Assembly: GCA_039190895.1 (NCBI GenBank)
Contig: JBCCXY010000051.1
Coordinates: 1 to 24,008 of the forward strand
DNA from: Ovoidimarina sp039190895
GTDB lineage: Bacteria; Pseudomonadota; Alphaproteobacteria; Rhodobacterales; Rhodobacteraceae
Length of the DNA stretch: 24,008 bases
Reading direction: 5' to 3'
Part shown: in pieces, positions 7,395 through 13,996 of the stretch
How the letters are laid out: the number at the start of each line of letters is the position of its first letter
Numbering within the stretch: the stretch's first letter is position 1
The notes under the pieces: model-generated
Database searches by the model: none
What the model saw: the letters and a program-made list of their open reading frames with translations, nothing else
What the model was told of the DNA's origin: nothing
Made by a program: the position numbers and the translations under genes

Positions 7395-8404
7395 TGGACC
7401 TCTCCGGACCCCCGCTGATCCGCTCCGTCCGCTTCCGGCAGGAACGCGAGGCCGACTGGAAGCGCCTCGACGACCTTGTGACGCGCACCGAAAAGAATGG
7501 CGTGCACTCGCTGAGTTGGGCGGAGGCGCAATCCCTCGCCCAACTCTACCAGAACGCGTCGAACTCGCTGTCGGTCGCCCGCGAGATCTCCCTCGACCGG
7601 GGCCTGCTGACGTATCTGGAGGCGCTCGTCGCCCGTGCCTACCTCGCCGTTTACGCCCCTCAAGAGACGCTGGGCGGCCTCTTCGCCCGCTTCTTCACCC
7701 AAAGCGCACCGCGCGCCATGCGCGCCTGCTGGCCGCATATCCTCATCGGGTTCCTGTGCATGTTCCTCGGCGCGGCGGTGGGCTATGGCCTCTATTTCCA
7801 GGACACGGCGTGGTACCACACGTTCGTGCCGGGCGGCCTCGCCGGTGGTCGCGGACCGGGTGCCTCCACCGAATACCTGCGCGGCGTGATCTACGACGAA
7901 CACGGCTGGGCGGGCCTCGGCTCCTTCGCGTCCTTCCTGTTCTCGCACAACACCCGCATTGCGATCTTCGTCTTCGGCCTCGGCGCCTTCGCGGCCCTGC
8001 CTGCGATCCTTCTGACGGCCTATAACGGCACCGTCCTTGGGGCGTTCATGGCGCTGCATGTGGATCGGGGACTGGGCTGGGACATCGGTGGCTGGCTGTC
8101 GATCCACGGCGTGACCGAGATCTCGGCCATCTGCATCGCCGCCGGTGGCGGCATCCGCCTTGGTCAGGCGGTGCTGTTCCCCGGTCAATACACCCGCCGC
8201 GATGCCCTGTGGATCGCCGGACGCGACGCCGTGAAACTCGCCATCGTCGCCGCGATCATGCTGGTCGCCGCCGCGATCCTCGAAGGTTACGGGCGCCAGC
8301 TTATTCAGGACATGACCGCCCGCTATATCATCGGCTGGGGCATCGGCCTGTTGTGGCTCGCGTGGTTCGTCCTCGGTGGGCGGCAAAAGCACACCCGCCT
8401 ATGA
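7394..8404 (+). CDS. SpoIIM-like (stage II sporulation protein M family) membrane protein
   Basis: A 336-residue integral membrane protein. A soluble helical N-terminal part of about 110 residues ('WKRLDDLVTRTEKNGVHSLS', 'AQLYQNASNSLSVAR') precedes several membrane helices, with the SpoIIM-type 'FLFSHNTRIAIFVFGLGAFAALP' and 'LLTAYNGTVLGAF' segments and 'IHGVTEISAICIAAGGGIRLG' near the end. In Firmicutes SpoIIM takes part in septal peptidoglycan remodelling in the DMP complex; in non-sporulating bacteria the family is encoded beside MoxR, DUF58 and RDD genes and its role is unknown. The ATG overlaps the DUF58 stop and the gene end overlaps the RDD start (ATGA). The name reflects homology only and does not imply sporulation. 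Confidence 0.88.
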   Translation: MDLSGPPLIRSVRFRQEREADWKRLDDLVTRTEKNGVHSLSWAEAQSLAQLYQNASNSLSVAREISLDRGLLTYLEALVARAYLAVYAPQETLGGLFARFFTQSAPRAMRACWPHILIGFLCMFLGAAVGYGLYFQDTAWYHTFVPGGLAGGRGPGASTEYLRGVIYDEHGWAGLGSFASFLFSHNTRIAIFVFGLGAFAALPAILLTAYNGTVLGAFMALHVDRGLGWDIGGWLSIHGVTEISAICIAAGGGIRLGQAVLFPGQYTRRDALWIAGRDAVKLAIVAAIMLVAAAILEGYGRQLIQDMTARYIIGWGIGLLWLAWFVLGGRQKHTRL

Positions 8405-9282
8405 AGAACGAAACGATCATCCCGCCCGAAGGCGTCCCCGTCCGGTTCAACGTGGCCGGGGTCGGGGTTCGACTGGGCGCGCAGTTGATCGACGTGATCC
8501 TGACGATGCTTCTGATCCTGGCCATCGTCATCGGCTTCGCCTTCGCGGGCCTTGGCGGGCGCTGGCTTGAAGGCTTTGCCGCCCTCACCTTCTTCTTCCT
8601 GCGTGTGCCCTACTACATCCTGACCGAACTGATGTGGAACGGCGCGACGCTGGGCAAGCGCATGCTCGGCCTGCGGGTCGTCAGCTCCAACGGGCGCAGC
8701 CTCGGTGTCTACGGCGTCGTGGCCCGAAACCTGATGAAAGAGGCCGAGGTTTTCCTGCCCATGGCCCTCGTCTTTACCATCTCGGGGGAAGACCCGGTCT
8801 CGGGCCTGATCGCCGGGGCGTGGTGCCTGATGGCCCTCGCCATCCCGGTCTTCAACAGGCGCAACCAGCGCCTCGGCGACATGATCGCCGGTACCTACGT
8901 CATCCACCGGCCCGAGGCGGTCCTTCTGCCCGACGCGGCCGAGGCTGCGCAAGAGGCGGTAGCCGAAGGCATGTTCACCTTCCAAACGCATCAGCTAGAA
9001 CACTATGGCGCGTTCGAATTGCAGACCCTCGAAGGCATCATCCGCAAGCTGAAAGACACCAAATCCACGCACCGCAAGGCGCAGGAAATGGAGATGCTCA
9101 AGATCGTCGAGGCGATCCGCAAGAAAATCGGCTACTCCGACCCGGTCCCGCATCAGGACCACGAAGAATTCCTGGGCGCCTTTTACGCCGCCCAGCGCCG
9201 CCATCTGGAGGCCCGGCAGCTTTTCGGAGACAAACGCGCCGACAAATTTCATGCCGAAAAGAAGGACGAGACCGCGTCCTAG
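8401..9282 (+). CDS. RDD family membrane protein with long cytoplasmic tail
   Basis: A 293-residue protein. The RDD domain spans about residues 13-170: 'RLGAQLIDVIL' carries the conserved Arg24 and Asp31, and 'RLGDMIAGTYVI' carries Asp160, with three or four membrane helices between. The RDD is followed by a hydrophilic, helical tail of about 120 residues (170-293) rich in Glu, Lys and His, presumably cytoplasmic. RDD proteins are mostly uncharacterised; some are implicated in transport. It is the last gene of the overlapping MoxR cluster. A weak hairpin (9303-9320) follows. Confidence 0.88.
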   Translation: MKNETIIPPEGVPVRFNVAGVGVRLGAQLIDVILTMLLILAIVIGFAFAGLGGRWLEGFAALTFFFLRVPYYILTELMWNGATLGKRMLGLRVVSSNGRSLGVYGVVARNLMKEAEVFLPMALVFTISGEDPVSGLIAGAWCLMALAIPVFNRRNQRLGDMIAGTYVIHRPEAVLLPDAAEAAQEAVAEGMFTFQTHQLEHYGAFELQTLEGIIRKLKDTKSTHRKAQEMEMLKIVEAIRKKIGYSDPVPHQDHEEFLGAFYAAQRRHLEARQLFGDKRADKFHAEKKDETAS

Positions 9283-9302
9283 ACGCGCCCCCCATAGCGA
9301 GG

Positions 9303-9320
9303 CGCGCTCGCCAGAGCGCG
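9303..9320 (+). terminator. Possible weak hairpin after the MoxR cluster
   Basis: Perfect 7-bp stem CGCGCTC / GAGCGCG with a GCCA loop, 20 bases after the RDD stop. There is no T tract, so it is not a standard intrinsic terminator; it could mark a processed 3' end. Confidence 0.3.
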
Positions 9321-9359
9321 ATGAGCCACCCGCGCGCCCGTGACCCTACGGCAACGATT

Positions 9360-9388
9360 TTGACGGTTTTGTAACAACCTGTCATGAT
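9360..9388 (+). promoter_or_regulatory. Candidate housekeeping promoter for the membrane protein at 9454
   Basis: TTGACG (9360-9365), 17-base spacer, CATGAT (9383-9388); five of six and four of six matches to the sigma-70 boxes. It lies 66 bp before the start codon, inside the only substantial gap (171 bp) after the MoxR cluster. Confidence 0.4.
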
Positions 9389-9453
9389 TCCGCCAAATCC
9401 GAGCGCGAAAAAGACCCAAACCATTAAACCGGAACAACATCGGGACAGAGATC

Positions 9454-10260
9454 ATGGCAGCTACGGAACCCCTCGGCGTAGGGAACATCATCAGCGAGTC
9501 GTTCAGCATCTTCTTCAAACGGATCGTTCAGATCCTGATCATCGGCTTCGTGATGATGCTGGCCTCACAACTGATCAACCTCGTGGCCTTCGGCCCCGAA
9601 TTCATGACCGGCATGGCCGCCGAAGAGGCGATCACCAATCCGGGCGCCTATTGGACGAAGACCGGCATCTCGTCGCTGATCGGCCTGGTGTTCACCGGCA
9701 TCATGTTCGGGGCCTTTACGCTTTTGGCCTATGACGCAAAGCTCGGGCGCAGCGCCCGGCTCGGCGCGTATTTCAGCGCGGCCATCAAGAACCTGCTGCC
9801 CATTGCGATCCTGACGCTGATCGTCGCCATCATCGTCTATCTCGGCCTCGCGCTGCTTATCGTGCCGGGCCTCTGGCTGATGGGCGTGTTCTGCGTGATC
9901 GTGCCCGCGATTGTTGTCGAGAATGCAGGCTTCGGCGCCCTCGGACGCAGCGCCTCGCTCACCAAGGGCTATCGCTGGCCGATCATCGGGTTGTGGCTGG
10001 TCTTTATCATCATCGCCCTGATCTTTTTCGCCATCATCGGCGGGATCGTCGGGGTTGTTGTGTTTGCATCCATCGATGCAGCCGGGGGTGGGGTGCCAAA
10101 TATCAGCACCGGCGCGCTTGTGATCTTCCTGATGCTCACGGCCGTCTTGTCCGGCCTGATGTACGGGCTTTTGTCGATCCCGGCAGCGCTCGTCTATGCC
10201 CGCCTGCGCGAGATCAAAGAGGGCATCTCGGTCGACAGCATGGCCGACGTCTTCGCGTAA
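9454..10260 (+). CDS. Polytopic membrane protein resembling the GPDPase membrane domain
   Basis: A 268-residue, strongly hydrophobic protein with about six membrane helices (roughly residues 25-47, 70-92, 112-135, 135-158, 180-212, 225-250). The short cytoplasmic N-terminus 'NIISESFSIFFKRIVQILII', the mid segment 'IVPGLWLMGVFCVIVPAIVVENAGFGALGRSASLTKGYRW' (quoted in two parts: a 'VPG..W' turn and a 'E..G..aLgRS..L..G..W' loop) resemble the family annotated as glycerophosphoryl diester phosphodiesterase membrane domain, which here stands without a catalytic domain. ATG 9454 follows GGGACAGAG. It appears to be transcribed on its own, after the MoxR cluster. Function unknown. Confidence 0.75.
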   Translation: MAATEPLGVGNIISESFSIFFKRIVQILIIGFVMMLASQLINLVAFGPEFMTGMAAEEAITNPGAYWTKTGISSLIGLVFTGIMFGAFTLLAYDAKLGRSARLGAYFSAAIKNLLPIAILTLIVAIIVYLGLALLIVPGLWLMGVFCVIVPAIVVENAGFGALGRSASLTKGYRWPIIGLWLVFIIIALIFFAIIGGIVGVVVFASIDAAGGGVPNISTGALVIFLMLTAVLSGLMYGLLSIPAALVYARLREIKEGISVDSMADVFA

Positions 10261-10280
10261 GACGACATGAAAAATTGGGT

Positions 10281-10303
10281 AGGGTGGTGTTTCACCCCAC
10301 CTT
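10281..10303. terminator. Possible bidirectional terminator hairpin between convergent genes
   Basis: Between the convergent genes ending at 10260 and 10320, GGTGG-TG / CA-(CC bulge)-CCACC forms a compact stem with a TTT loop. GGGTAGGGTGG...CACCCCACC elements recur, as I remember, between genes of Rhodobacterales, so it may also be a dispersed repeat. No long T tract on either strand. Confidence 0.4.
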
Positions 10304-10319
10304 CCCCGACTCAAGGATC

Positions 10320-11039
10320 TCAAACGATCTGAATGACGCCCTTGTCGATCCCCAGGACATAGCCCTGCTTCGGCACCGTCTTTACCAGCAGTTCGGCCAC
10401 CATCTGGTTGCCCAGTGCATCGCGCAACCGCTTGACCCGCGTGGCCCCCGCCGCCTCTTCGCAGTCGGCAGCATCCCGGCCAGAGATCACGCCCTCCAGC
10501 TCCGCCCCTGACAGCACCTCGTCATCCATCCGCGCCTCGGCGAGGGCTGACAAGGTCTCGACCATGGCGCCGGTCAGGCTGAAGCCCATGGTGTTCACCA
10601 CCACCGTGTTCTCTTCGCGGTTGATCTCCAGTCGTGATACCCGCAGGCCTTGGCGCTCGATCTCTGCCATCCGGCGGTTGAGCAATACCAGCATCACAAG
10701 GAAGACCAGCGAGGCCACAAGCAGCGCCGTGGCAAACAGCATCAGCACGAAGATCACCATGCGATAGCCCGCCAACGTCTCGGAAAACGCCCGCCCGGAC
10801 TGCGCCAGGATCTCCAACAGCTTGATCTCTGCTGCCGAGGTCAGGTCGTCATTCTCGACAAACAACCGCTCAACCCGTGCATCAAACGCGCCTGCGTCCG
10901 GCAGGCTCAGCAGCAGGAACACCGCCGCGGCCCCAAGGATGACGACAATCGCCAGGATCCCAATCGCAACGATCCGGGTCCCCGTCGCGCGGCTGTCAGA
11001 AACGGAGGAAGAAGTCGCCGGCACTGGCGCGCCTTTCAT
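10320..11039 (-). CDS. Membrane-anchored winged-helix (OmpR/PhoB-type) protein
   Basis: A 239-residue protein with two predicted membrane helices (about 22-46 and 92-120) enclosing a segment of about 45 residues likely to be periplasmic, and a C-terminal cytoplasmic domain (about 130-231). That domain reads like the transcriptional regulator C-terminal winged helix: initial beta strands ('LEINREENTVVVN'), 'MVETLSALAEA', then 'RVKRLRDALGNQ' as recognition-helix region, and a wing ending 'LLVKTVPKQGYVL'. No receiver domain is present. Domain order is the reverse of ToxR/CadC, where the DNA-binding domain is N-terminal. The start lies 44 bp inside the upstream small exported-protein gene, suggesting translational coupling. 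It is inferred to be a one-component membrane-bound regulator; binding site and signal unknown. Confidence 0.65.
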   Translation of the reverse strand: MKGAPVPATSSSVSDSRATGTRIVAIGILAIVVILGAAAVFLLLSLPDAGAFDARVERLFVENDDLTSAAEIKLLEILAQSGRAFSETLAGYRMVIFVLMLFATALLVASLVFLVMLVLLNRRMAEIERQGLRVSRLEINREENTVVVNTMGFSLTGAMVETLSALAEARMDDEVLSGAELEGVISGRDAADCEEAAGATRVKRLRDALGNQMVAELLVKTVPKQGYVLGIDKGVIQIV

Positions 11040-11289
11040 TCAGGCCCTCATCCCCGAAGGTCGAAAGCACATTCAACAAGGTCCAACCGCCCGCCGCGAT
11101 CCGGCCCTGCACAAGGCCCGCGACGCGGCTTGGATTGCGACAGGCCTGATCGGGCAATGCGATCACACCATAGTGCAAGCGCAGGGGCCCATCCTTCTTG
11201 GCCTTATAGTCGGCATAACACGCCGCTTGGGCGGCCTGGCTGAGGGCCACGAAGACGACAAGCGCCGCTATGAAGCGTTTGAACAGCAT
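10996..11289 (-). CDS. Small exported protein, conserved hypothetical
   Basis: A 97-residue protein with a clear signal peptide (residues 1-22, ending 'QAAQA') and a mature part with two Cys (in 'ACYADYKAKKDGPLRLHYGV' and 'PDQACRNP'), which may form a disulfide. The C-terminus ends 'GDFFLRF'. I recall similar small periplasmic proteins in Rhodobacteraceae, with no known function. It overlaps the membrane winged-helix gene by 44 bp and is first on that transcript, so it might be a periplasmic partner or sensor component; that is inference from the arrangement only. Confidence 0.7.
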   Translation of the reverse strand: MLFKRFIAALVVFVALSQAAQAACYADYKAKKDGPLRLHYGVIALPDQACRNPSRVAGLVQGRIAAGGWTLLNVLSTFGDEGLNERRASAGDFFLRF

Positions 11290-11340
11290 GGGGGCACCGT
11301 CTCTTACCCGGGCGTGAAATTCAATAACCGCAGGGGGTTG

Positions 11341-11373
11341 GGGCGCCGATATCTCATATCAGGGCGCCGATAT
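11341..11373. promoter_or_regulatory. Candidate operator: 12-bp direct repeat with embedded palindrome
   Basis: GGGCGCCGATAT occurs at 11341-11352 and again at 11362-11373, exactly 21 bp apart (two helical turns). Between them GATAT-CTC-ATATC (11348-11360) is a perfect inverted repeat. The element sits in the 151 bp divergent region between the small exported protein (start 11289) and the Cys-repeat protein (start 11441). Direct repeats on one DNA face are the usual target form of OmpR/PhoB-type winged helices, so the adjacent membrane winged-helix protein is an obvious candidate ligand. Confidence 0.45.
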
Positions 11374-11440
11374 GGCGTAGCTTGGGCCCCCGGCGCACCG
11401 TGTCCTCACACCGACACCTGGATCAATGAGGATGATTGAT

Positions 11441-11863
11441 ATGAAAAAGCTGATTGCAACGACAATGATCGCCGGCGCCCTCGCGCTGAACCCGATGGCC
11501 AGCGCGCCCGCGCAGGCAGGCGACGCCAAGGACGTACTTGGCGTAATCGTCGGCTTGGCCGCACTGGCCGCCATCGCCAATGAGATTGACAACAACCGGG
11601 ACAACCGCGCGCGCAGCCGCGTCGTGATCCGCAACAACAACCACACGCGGCACAGAAGCCGGGTGCTGCCGTCCCAGTGCCTGCGCACGTTGGAGACCGA
11701 TCGCGGGTTCCGCAACGTCCTGCGCGCGCGGTGCCTGGAGCGGAACGGTGTGCGGACCGCCCGCCTGCCGGATCGGTGCGAACGCACGGTTCAGACCCGT
11801 CGCGGCTTCGGCACGGCCTTTGCGGCCCGCTGCCTGCAGCGTCAGGGCTTCGCCATTCGCTGA
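11441..11863 (+). CDS. Secreted protein with two Cys-containing tandem repeats
   Basis: A 140-residue protein. ATG 11441 is preceded by GAGG nine bases upstream and starts a signal peptide (cleavage expected after 'APAQA', about residue 26); an in-frame ATG at 11426 adds five residues and spoils the spacing. After a hydrophobic stretch (31-48) and an Asn/Arg-rich linker come two 28-residue repeats at 76-103 and 109-136, each LP-x2-C-x-RT-x2-T-x-RGF, then x5-ARCL-x-R-x-G. The Cys pairs (80/98 and 113/131) have identical spacing, so one disulfide per repeat is likely. The mature protein is very basic, which suggests binding to an anionic partner such as LPS, DNA or peptidoglycan. Function unknown. 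Confidence 0.7.
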   Translation: MKKLIATTMIAGALALNPMASAPAQAGDAKDVLGVIVGLAALAAIANEIDNNRDNRARSRVVIRNNNHTRHRSRVLPSQCLRTLETDRGFRNVLRARCLERNGVRTARLPDRCERTVQTRRGFGTAFAARCLQRQGFAIR

Positions 11864-11871
11864 TTAAGTTA

Positions 11872-11996
11872 CCGGCGGTGGGGTCTTCTGCACATCTCCG
11901 GCCCGCCGCCGGTTGGCCGAGGCCTGGCACGAGCCTCGGCCACATTGCTGGGTAACGAGTGCCACAGAGGCGCGGCTCCCCACCGCGCCTCTTTTT
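11872..11996 (+). ncRNA. Candidate structured RNA: three hairpins ending in a terminator
   Basis: The non-coding stretch after the Cys-repeat gene folds as CCGGCGG (11872-11878) / CCGCCGG (11906-11912), then GGCCGAGGC (11915-11923) / GCCTCGGCC (11933-11941), then the intrinsic terminator at 11966-11996. The loop of hairpin 2 holds TGGCAC (11925-11930), complementary to GTGCCA (11959-11964), allowing a pseudoknot. The right arm of hairpin 2 could instead pair with GAGGC in the terminator stem (11967-11971). It could be a 3' UTR, an independent small RNA, or an attenuating leader of rnhB. I do not recognise a named family. Confidence 0.35.
11966..11996 (+). terminator. Strong intrinsic terminator upstream of rnhB
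   Basis: Perfect 10-bp stem AGAGGCGCGG / CCGCGCCTCT with a 7-base loop, running directly into a T tract (to 11996). It ends 38 bp before the rnhB start and about 130 bp after the Cys-repeat gene. Confidence 0.85.
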
Positions 11997-12034
11997 CGCT
12001 TGCGGTTCGCGTGCGCCTTCGATTCCTTGGCGCC

Positions 12035-12670
12035 ATGCTCAAGACGGCCCCCAATGACAGCTTCGAACGCGCCTGGCGCAAACGCGGCCACGCCCGCATC
12101 GCGGGCGTCGATGAGGCCGGGCGGGGGCCCCTTGCCGGGCCCGTCGTCGCGGCGGCAGCGGTGCTTGACCCGAAGGACATTCCGGACGGGTTGGGGGATT
12201 CAAAGACGCTCAGCGCCTCCAAACGCGGCACGCTCTACGATGCGATCCGCAAATCCGCCGAGGTCTCGGTCGGCATCGCCAGCGTTGAAGAGATCGACGA
12301 TCTGAACATCTACCACGCCTCGCACCTCGCCATGGTGCGCGCCGTTCAGGGCCTCGCGACCGTCGACGTCGTGTTGATAGATGGTAACGCAATTCCACGC
12401 GATTTGACCTATCCGGCTGAGGCGATCGTGAAGGGCGACGCGCGCTGCCTGAGCATCGCAGCCGCTTCGATCATCGCGAAAGTGACGCGTGACAGGATCA
12501 TGGTGGATTTGGCGCAACAACACCCCGGGTACGGCTGGGAGAAAAACGCAGGCTACGGCACGAAGGCCCACAAAGAGGGACTCGAAAGCCACGGTGTAAC
12601 CCCACACCATAGACGCAGCTTTGCACCGGTCCACAACATCTTGTGTCGAGATAAATCTCTAAGTACCTGA
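12035..12670 (+). CDS. rnhB: Ribonuclease HII
   Basis: A 211-residue nuclease that cleaves the RNA strand of RNA-DNA hybrids and incises at single ribonucleotides in DNA. Signature motifs: 'IAGVDEAGRGPLAGP' with catalytic Asp26 and Glu27, 'LGDSKTLS', 'LIDGN' with Asp116, and 'VKGDARCLSIAAASIIAKV' with Asp135, all in the order and spacing of E. coli RnhB (198 aa), plus 'HPGYGWEKNAGYGTKAH'. ATG 12035 is chosen because 'MLKTAPNDSFERAW' fits the family; an earlier in-frame start (11945) would run through the terminator stem. The TGA stop overlaps the first GANTC site of the ccrM upstream region. Confidence 0.95.
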   Translation: MLKTAPNDSFERAWRKRGHARIAGVDEAGRGPLAGPVVAAAAVLDPKDIPDGLGDSKTLSASKRGTLYDAIRKSAEVSVGIASVEEIDDLNIYHASHLAMVRAVQGLATVDVVLIDGNAIPRDLTYPAEAIVKGDARCLSIAAASIIAKVTRDRIMVDLAQQHPGYGWEKNAGYGTKAHKEGLESHGVTPHHRRSFAPVHNILCRDKSLST

Positions 12671-12712
12671 TTCAAAAAAGAATTTGACCGCGAATCGGCT
12701 TTGACTCATGTT
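12669..12712 (+). promoter_or_regulatory. ccrM upstream region with three GANTC sites
   Basis: Three GANTC methylation sites lie within 39 bp: GATTC 12669-12673, GAATC 12692-12696 and GACTC 12703-12707. The spacings are 23 and 11 bp, near whole helical turns. A possible promoter, TTGACC (12684-12689), 17-base spacer, CATGTT (12707-12712), places the last two sites in the spacer; the -10 box is poor. In Caulobacter, GANTC sites in the ccrM promoter are known to make it methylation-sensitive, so self-regulation is likely here too. Confidence 0.6.
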
Positions 12713-12762
12713 TTGGCTCAGCACACAGGGGCCCGCTAGAGGCCCTCGGGACAGAGGCAGAC

Positions 12763-13860
12763 ATGACGAAGACCGACGCGGGCGGGGCTTGCAAGCTCCC
12801 CCTCAACACGATCCTTGCTGGGGATTGCATCGAGGTGATGCAAAGCCTTCCCGAAGGCTCGGTTGACCTCGTCTTCGCCGATCCGCCCTACAACCTTCAG
12901 CTTCGCGGCGACCTGCATCGCCCCGACAACTCGCGCGTCGATGCGGTGGACGACGAATGGGACAGCTTCGCGTCTTTTGGCGCGTATGACCGCTTCACCC
13001 GCGACTGGCTGGCTGCCGCGCGGCGCCTGTTGAGGCCCGACGGGGCGATCTGGGTGATCGGGTCGTATCACAACATCTTCCGCGTGGGCGCCGCGCTGCA
13101 GGATGCCGGGTACTGGATCCTCAACGACGTGGTCTGGCGCAAGTCGAACCCGATGCCCAACTTCCGCGGCAAGCGGTTCACCAACGCGCATGAGACGATG
13201 ATCTGGGCGTCAAAGTCCGAAGGCGCGAAATACACGTTCAACTACGAGGCGCTGAAGGCGCTTAACGAGGGCATTCAGATGCGTTCGGACTGGGTTCTGC
13301 CGCTGTGCACGGGACATGAGAGATTGAAGGACGCGAACGGAGAGAAGGCGCACCCGACGCAAAAGCCCGAGGCTTTGCTGCACCGGGTTCTGGTGGGCTC
13401 GACCAATGCGGGCGACGTGGTGCTGGACCCATTCTTCGGGACGGGGACGACGGGCGCCGTGGCGAAGATGCTGGGTCGGAACTTCATCGGGATCGAGCGC
13501 GAGGAAGCGTACCGTGAGGCCGCTGAGAAGCGCCTTGCAAAGGTCCGCAAGTTCGAACGCGATGCGCTGGAGGTGACCCAGTCCAAACGCGCCGCCCCTC
13601 GCGTGCCGTTCGGACAACTTGTCGAGCGGGGCATGCTCAGACCCGGTGAGGTTCTGGTGAACCCGCGTGGGCAGACGGCGAAGGTGCGGGCCGATGGCAC
13701 GCTCATTGCCGATCAAGTAAAGGGATCGATCCACCAGGTGGGCGCCGCGCTGGAAGGCGCGCCGTCCTGCAACGGCTGGACGTATTGGATGTTTCGGCGC
13801 GAGGGGAAAGAGATCCCCATCGATCTGCTCCGCCAGCAGATCCGCGCCGAGATGGAGTAG
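12763..13860 (+). CDS. ccrM: CcrM-type adenine DNA methyltransferase (GANTC)
   Basis: A 365-residue beta-class N6-adenine methyltransferase expected to methylate the adenine of GANTC, an essential or important cell-cycle mark in many alphaproteobacteria. Motif IV 'DPPYNLQL' (40-47) comes before the SAM-binding 'DPFFGTGTTG' (222-231), the beta-class order. 'HPTQKPEALL' precedes it, and the C-terminal domain (about 275-360, 'LVERGMLRPGEVL... NGWTYW') is the CcrM-specific DNA-recognition extension absent from short restriction methylases such as HinfI. No restriction endonuclease gene is adjacent, supporting an orphan cell-cycle enzyme. It lies 92 bp after rnhB and ends before a strong terminator. 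Confidence 0.96.
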   Translation: MTKTDAGGACKLPLNTILAGDCIEVMQSLPEGSVDLVFADPPYNLQLRGDLHRPDNSRVDAVDDEWDSFASFGAYDRFTRDWLAAARRLLRPDGAIWVIGSYHNIFRVGAALQDAGYWILNDVVWRKSNPMPNFRGKRFTNAHETMIWASKSEGAKYTFNYEALKALNEGIQMRSDWVLPLCTGHERLKDANGEKAHPTQKPEALLHRVLVGSTNAGDVVLDPFFGTGTTGAVAKMLGRNFIGIEREEAYREAAEKRLAKVRKFERDALEVTQSKRAAPRVPFGQLVERGMLRPGEVLVNPRGQTAKVRADGTLIADQVKGSIHQVGAALEGAPSCNGWTYWMFRREGKEIPIDLLRQQIRAEME

Positions 13861-13904
13861 CGAAGTACCGCCTGTGCCTGTGGCCATCCCAGGCACTTGA
13901 CCTT

Positions 13905-13935
13905 GGCCCCGCTTTCGAGCGGGGCCTCTTTTTTT
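13905..13935 (+). terminator. Intrinsic terminator after ccrM
   Basis: Perfect 9-bp stem GGCCCCGCT / AGCGGGGCC with a stable TTCG tetraloop, followed by TC and seven T (13929-13935). A second small hairpin, GTGCCTG (13874-13880) / CAGGCAC (13890-13896), lies just upstream. Confidence 0.93.
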
Positions 13936-13996
13936 GGATGGACATCGAAAACGGGCATTTGTGATAGTCACCTGGGACGCGAGGGGTGAACCATCA

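Noticed and set aside
7394..8404. SpoIIM homologue as evidence of a sporulating organism
   Set aside because: The rest of the window is alphaproteobacterial and the family is common outside sporulators beside MoxR/RDD genes.
12650..12762. CtrA binding site (TTAA-N7-TTAA) upstream of ccrM
   Set aside because: I searched by eye; only CTAA and TTCA remnants with wrong spacing were found, so no CtrA site is called.
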